Assembly (NCBI GenBank): GCA_945956975.1
Contig: CAMFKC010000077.1
Coordinates: 1 to 8,282, forward strand
Direction of reading: 5' to 3'
DNA: 8,282 nucleotides
From: an uncultured Methylocystaceae bacterium
GTDB taxonomy: Bacteria; Pseudomonadota; Alphaproteobacteria; Rhizobiales; Beijerinckiaceae
Position numbers and translations under genes: made by a program. Below are positions 6,468 to 8,282 of this stretch, in pieces. The notes below the pieces were generated by a model, which worked only from the letters and a program-made list of their open reading frames with translations, searched no databases and was not told the origin of the DNA. Every line of letters begins with the position of its first letter. Within the stretch, counting starts at the first letter, position 1.

Positions 6468-6510
6468 GCCGCGCTCGACAGCGCAGCCCCCCAAGGCGCG
6501 CCGTCGGCGT

Positions 6511-6587
6511 GGCGGGGTAGCTCAGCTGGCTAGAGCACGGGAATCATAATCCTGGGGTCGGGGGTTCGAGTCCCTCCCCCGCTACCA
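6511..6587 (+). tRNA. tRNA-Met(CAT), elongator type
   Basis: A 77-nt cloverleaf with encoded CCA. The acceptor stem is GGCGGGG with CCCCGCT (a G-T wobble at the first pair), the D stem GCTC/GAGC, the anticodon stem CGGGA/TCCTG, the loop ATCATAA with anticodon CAT at 6545-6547, a 5-nt variable loop, and the T arm GGGGG-TTCGAGT-CCCTC. The anticodon stem lacks the three G-C pairs of initiator tRNA next to the loop and position 1 is not an unpaired C, so it is not initiator fMet. A tRNA-Ile whose C34 is changed to lysidine also has a CAT gene anticodon and cannot be fully excluded, but the body resembles alphaproteobacterial elongator Met. No intrinsic terminator is visible downstream. Confidence 0.93.
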
Positions 6588-6599
6588 CTTCCCCAAAAC

Positions 6600-6629
6600 T
6601 CGACTGAAATCCCCTTCCTCCTCCATAAT
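6600..6629 (+). promoter_or_regulatory. Possible promoter of the otnI-otnK operon
   Basis: TCGACT at 6600-6605 (four of six to TTGACA) and CATAAT at 6624-6629 (five of six to TATAAT) are 18 bp apart, 41 bp before the otnI start. The -35 match is modest. The gene could also receive read-through from the tRNA promoter, since no terminator is seen between them. Confidence 0.35.
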
Positions 6630-6670
6630 GCGCCGAACGAGCGGCGCCCGGCGCGCGCCGAGGAGGAAAG

Positions 6671-7447
6671 ATGCCCAAATTCGCCGCCAATCTCTCCATG
6701 ATGTTCACGGAGCACGCCTTCCTAGACCGCTTCGATGCGGCGGCGGAGGCCGGCTTTGCGGCGGTGGAATTCCTGTTTCCTTACGAGCATTCGCCGGAGG
6801 CCATCGCCGAAAGGCTGAAGCGCAACAATCTCACGCAGGCGTTGTTCAACCTGCCGCCCGGCGATTTCGCCGCCGGCGAGCGGGGGATCGCGGCCTTGCG
6901 CGGGCGGGCAGAAGAATTCAAGGCGAGCGTCGACCGCGCGCTCGAATATGCAGCCGCCACCGGGGTGAAGCGATTGCATATGATGGCGGGCCTGGCGTCG
7001 TCGGAGGATTCCAAGGCGCTTGTCACGTATCAGGGCGCGCTCGAACTCGCTGCGCGGCGGCTGGGCGAAGCGGGTCTCGATCTTGTCATTGAGCCGATCA
7101 ATGGCCGCAACATGCCTGGCTATTTCCTCAACGATTTCGGGCTCGCCGAACGCATCATCGCCGACAGCGGCATGAAGAACGTGAAGCTGCAATTCGACAT
7201 CTACCATCGCCAGATCATGCACGGCGACGTGACCATGGCGTTGCGCGCGCTGATGCCGATCACCGGCCATGTGCAGATCGCCAGCGTGCCCTCCCGCAAC
7301 GAGCCCGATGGCGAGGAACTGAACTATCCCTTTCTGTTCGAGGAACTCGATCGGCTCGGCTATGACGGATATGTCGGCTGCGAATACAATCCGCGGGGCA
7401 AGACCACCGACGGCCTGGGCTGGTTCAAGCCTTTCGCGCGGAGCTGA
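6671..7447 (+). CDS. otnI: 2-oxo-tetronate isomerase OtnI (hydroxypyruvate isomerase family)
   Basis: Predicted to interconvert 2-oxo- and 3-oxo-tetronate in catabolism of L-threonate or D-erythronate. The 258-residue product is a xylose-isomerase-like TIM barrel of the Hyi/OtnI family, beginning KFAANLSMMFTE. Likely metal and catalytic residues are Glu141 (VIEPINGR), Asp176 (QFDIYH), Gln202 (HVQIAS) and Glu238 (GCEYNP), the expected Glu/Asp/Gln/Glu set. The SVPSRNEPDGEELNY region (206-220) is the family's active-site loop. The start has a strong AGGAGG (6661-6666) 4 nt upstream. Sequence alone does not clearly separate OtnI from hydroxypyruvate isomerase (Hyi) of glyoxylate metabolism; the adjacent otnK, 3 bp away, decides for OtnI. 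Confidence 0.85.
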   Translation: MPKFAANLSMMFTEHAFLDRFDAAAEAGFAAVEFLFPYEHSPEAIAERLKRNNLTQALFNLPPGDFAAGERGIAALRGRAEEFKASVDRALEYAAATGVKRLHMMAGLASSEDSKALVTYQGALELAARRLGEAGLDLVIEPINGRNMPGYFLNDFGLAERIIADSGMKNVKLQFDIYHRQIMHGDVTMALRALMPITGHVQIASVPSRNEPDGEELNYPFLFEELDRLGYDGYVGCEYNPRGKTTDGLGWFKPFARS

Positions 7448-7450
7448 GCC

Positions 7451-8282
7451 ATGCCGATCGTTCTCGGCGCGGTCGCCGACGATTACACCGGCGCCTCCGA
7501 CCTCGCGAATACGTTTTCCAAGAACGGTCTGCGCACTGTGCAGACCATAGGCGCGCCACCGGACTCGCTGTCGTTGCCCGATGTCGACGCCGTCGTCGTC
7601 GCGCTGAAGATTCGTTCGGTGGCCGCAGATGAAGCCGTGAATGCTGCGCGAAAAGCGCGGGACTGGCTGACCGCGCGCGGCGCCAGGCATGTCATGTACA
7701 AGATCTGCTCGACCTTCGATTCCACCGATACAGGCAACATCGGCCCGGTGACCGAAGCGTTTCGCGCGGATGCGCAGGCGGGCGCGGTGATCGTGACGCC
7801 GGCCTTTCCGGAGACGGGCCGCTCCGTCTATCTCGGCCACCTCTTCGTCAACGGCGAACTCTTGAGCGAGAGCCCGCTGAAGGATCATCCGCTCAATCCC
7901 ATGCGCGATCCGAGCCTTGTGCGCGTGCTGGCGAGGCAATCGACGACGCCGGTCGGCCTCATCGATCTCGCGACGATCGCGAAGGGCGCCGATGCGGTCG
8001 TCGCCGCGCTCGCAGACATGAGCGCCAAGAATTTCGGTGCGGCCATTGCTGACGCCGTCTTCGAATCCGACCTCGAAACACTGGGCCGCGCGGCGCTGCG
8101 ATCGCCGGTCTCCACCGGCGCCTCGGGGCTCGGCCTGGGCCTCGCGCGCGCTTTGGCGACGGGCGGCGCGACGCACGAAGCACAGCTCGATCCCGTCGGC
8201 GGTCTCGCGGCGGTCGTCGCGGGCTCGTGCTCGAAGGCGACGCTCGAACAACTCGCCATCGCCGAGAAGAGCATGCCCGTGC
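7451..8282 (+). CDS. otnK: 3-oxo-tetronate kinase OtnK (four-carbon acid sugar kinase, DUF1537), 3' truncated
   Basis: Phosphorylates 3-oxo-tetronate with ATP to the 4-phosphate, which OtnC then decarboxylates to dihydroxyacetone phosphate. The window shows 277 codons of a family that is usually about 420 residues. Visible parts are the N-terminal ADDYTGASDLAN motif (9-20), YKICSTFDST with GNIGPV (83-100), TPAFPETGR (116-124), HPLNPMRDPSLV (146-157), the GASGLGLGLA loop (223-232), and the start of the C-terminal nucleotide-binding domain with VVAGSCSKAT (255-264). The ATG follows the otnI stop by 3 bp, with GGAG at 7440-7443 overlapping the end of otnI. The reading frame is open at the window edge, so the cut is due to the window and not to mutation. 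Confidence 0.9.
   Translation, partial: MPIVLGAVADDYTGASDLANTFSKNGLRTVQTIGAPPDSLSLPDVDAVVVALKIRSVAADEAVNAARKARDWLTARGARHVMYKICSTFDSTDTGNIGPVTEAFRADAQAGAVIVTPAFPETGRSVYLGHLFVNGELLSESPLKDHPLNPMRDPSLVRVLARQSTTPVGLIDLATIAKGADAVVAALADMSAKNFGAAIADAVFESDLETLGRAALRSPVSTGASGLGLGLARALATGGATHEAQLDPVGGLAAVVAGSCSKATLEQLAIAEKSMPV

Noticed and set aside
5487..6533. A 348-codon frame overlapping the patatin gene on the same strand
   Set aside because: The translation is Arg/Pro-rich low-complexity sequence without motifs and runs into the tRNA gene; the patatin frame has all catalytic motifs.
6649..6660. CGGCGCGCGCCG palindrome before otnI as an operator
   Set aside because: A GC-only self-complementary stretch is common in DNA of this composition, and it leaves no loop for a hairpin; no support for a binding site.
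6722..8251. A 509-codon open frame antisense to otnI and otnK
   Set aside because: It is a high-GC shadow, rich in Arg, Ala and Gly, with no recognisable domain; both sense genes have clear family motifs and ribosome sites.

Overview
The window looks like a contig end from a high-GC alphaproteobacterium, most likely of the order Hyphomicrobiales (Rhizobiales). The main evidence is the FlhA C-terminal domain, which reads like the rhizobial/Brucella type, followed by fliR and a run of small flagellar genes. The tRNA-Met and the general gene style agree with this. Genus cannot be set from the sequence. The first 51 bases are not genomic: they are an Illumina Nextera P7 adapter (end of the P7 primer, an 8-base index, the transposase read-2 tail and the 19-bp mosaic end), left on the assembled contig. 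Genomic sequence starts at about base 52.

Region 1 (52-3937, + strand) is the tail of a flagellar export/assembly operon: flhA (3' half only), fliR, a FliJ-like coiled-coil protein, a FlgJ-type rod-binding protein without a muramidase domain, a small helical FlgN-like protein, and two small membrane proteins I cannot name (one with FliL-like layout, one with two membrane spans). Four of the six junctions are exact 4-bp stop/start overlaps, so the set is probably translated as one coupled unit. FlhA and FliR belong to the membrane export gate, and the soluble proteins look like export partners or rod assembly factors.

Region 2 (3968-6441) holds two divergent metabolic genes: a complete NAD(P)-dependent aldehyde dehydrogenase on the minus strand, which converges on the flagellar operon, and a patatin-like lipid acyl hydrolase on the plus strand. 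The 143 bp between them should hold both promoters.

Region 3 (6438-6587) is an elongator-type tRNA-Met(CAT) gene with an encoded CCA end. A good sigma-70-like promoter lies just upstream, with its -35 box overlapping the patatin stop codon.

Region 4 (6671 to the end) is the start of a four-carbon acid-sugar (threonate/erythronate) catabolic operon: otnI (2-oxo-tetronate isomerase) followed 3 bp later by otnK (3-oxo-tetronate kinase, DUF1537 family), cut by the window end. The partner aldolase (otnC) and dehydrogenase would be expected outside the window.

There is no mobile element, CRISPR array or rRNA, and no gene-free stretch over 300 bp. I did not find a clearly new system. The points most worth a second look are the adapter, the two unnamed membrane proteins at the end of the flagellar operon, and an 11-bp perfect inverted repeat inside the last of them.
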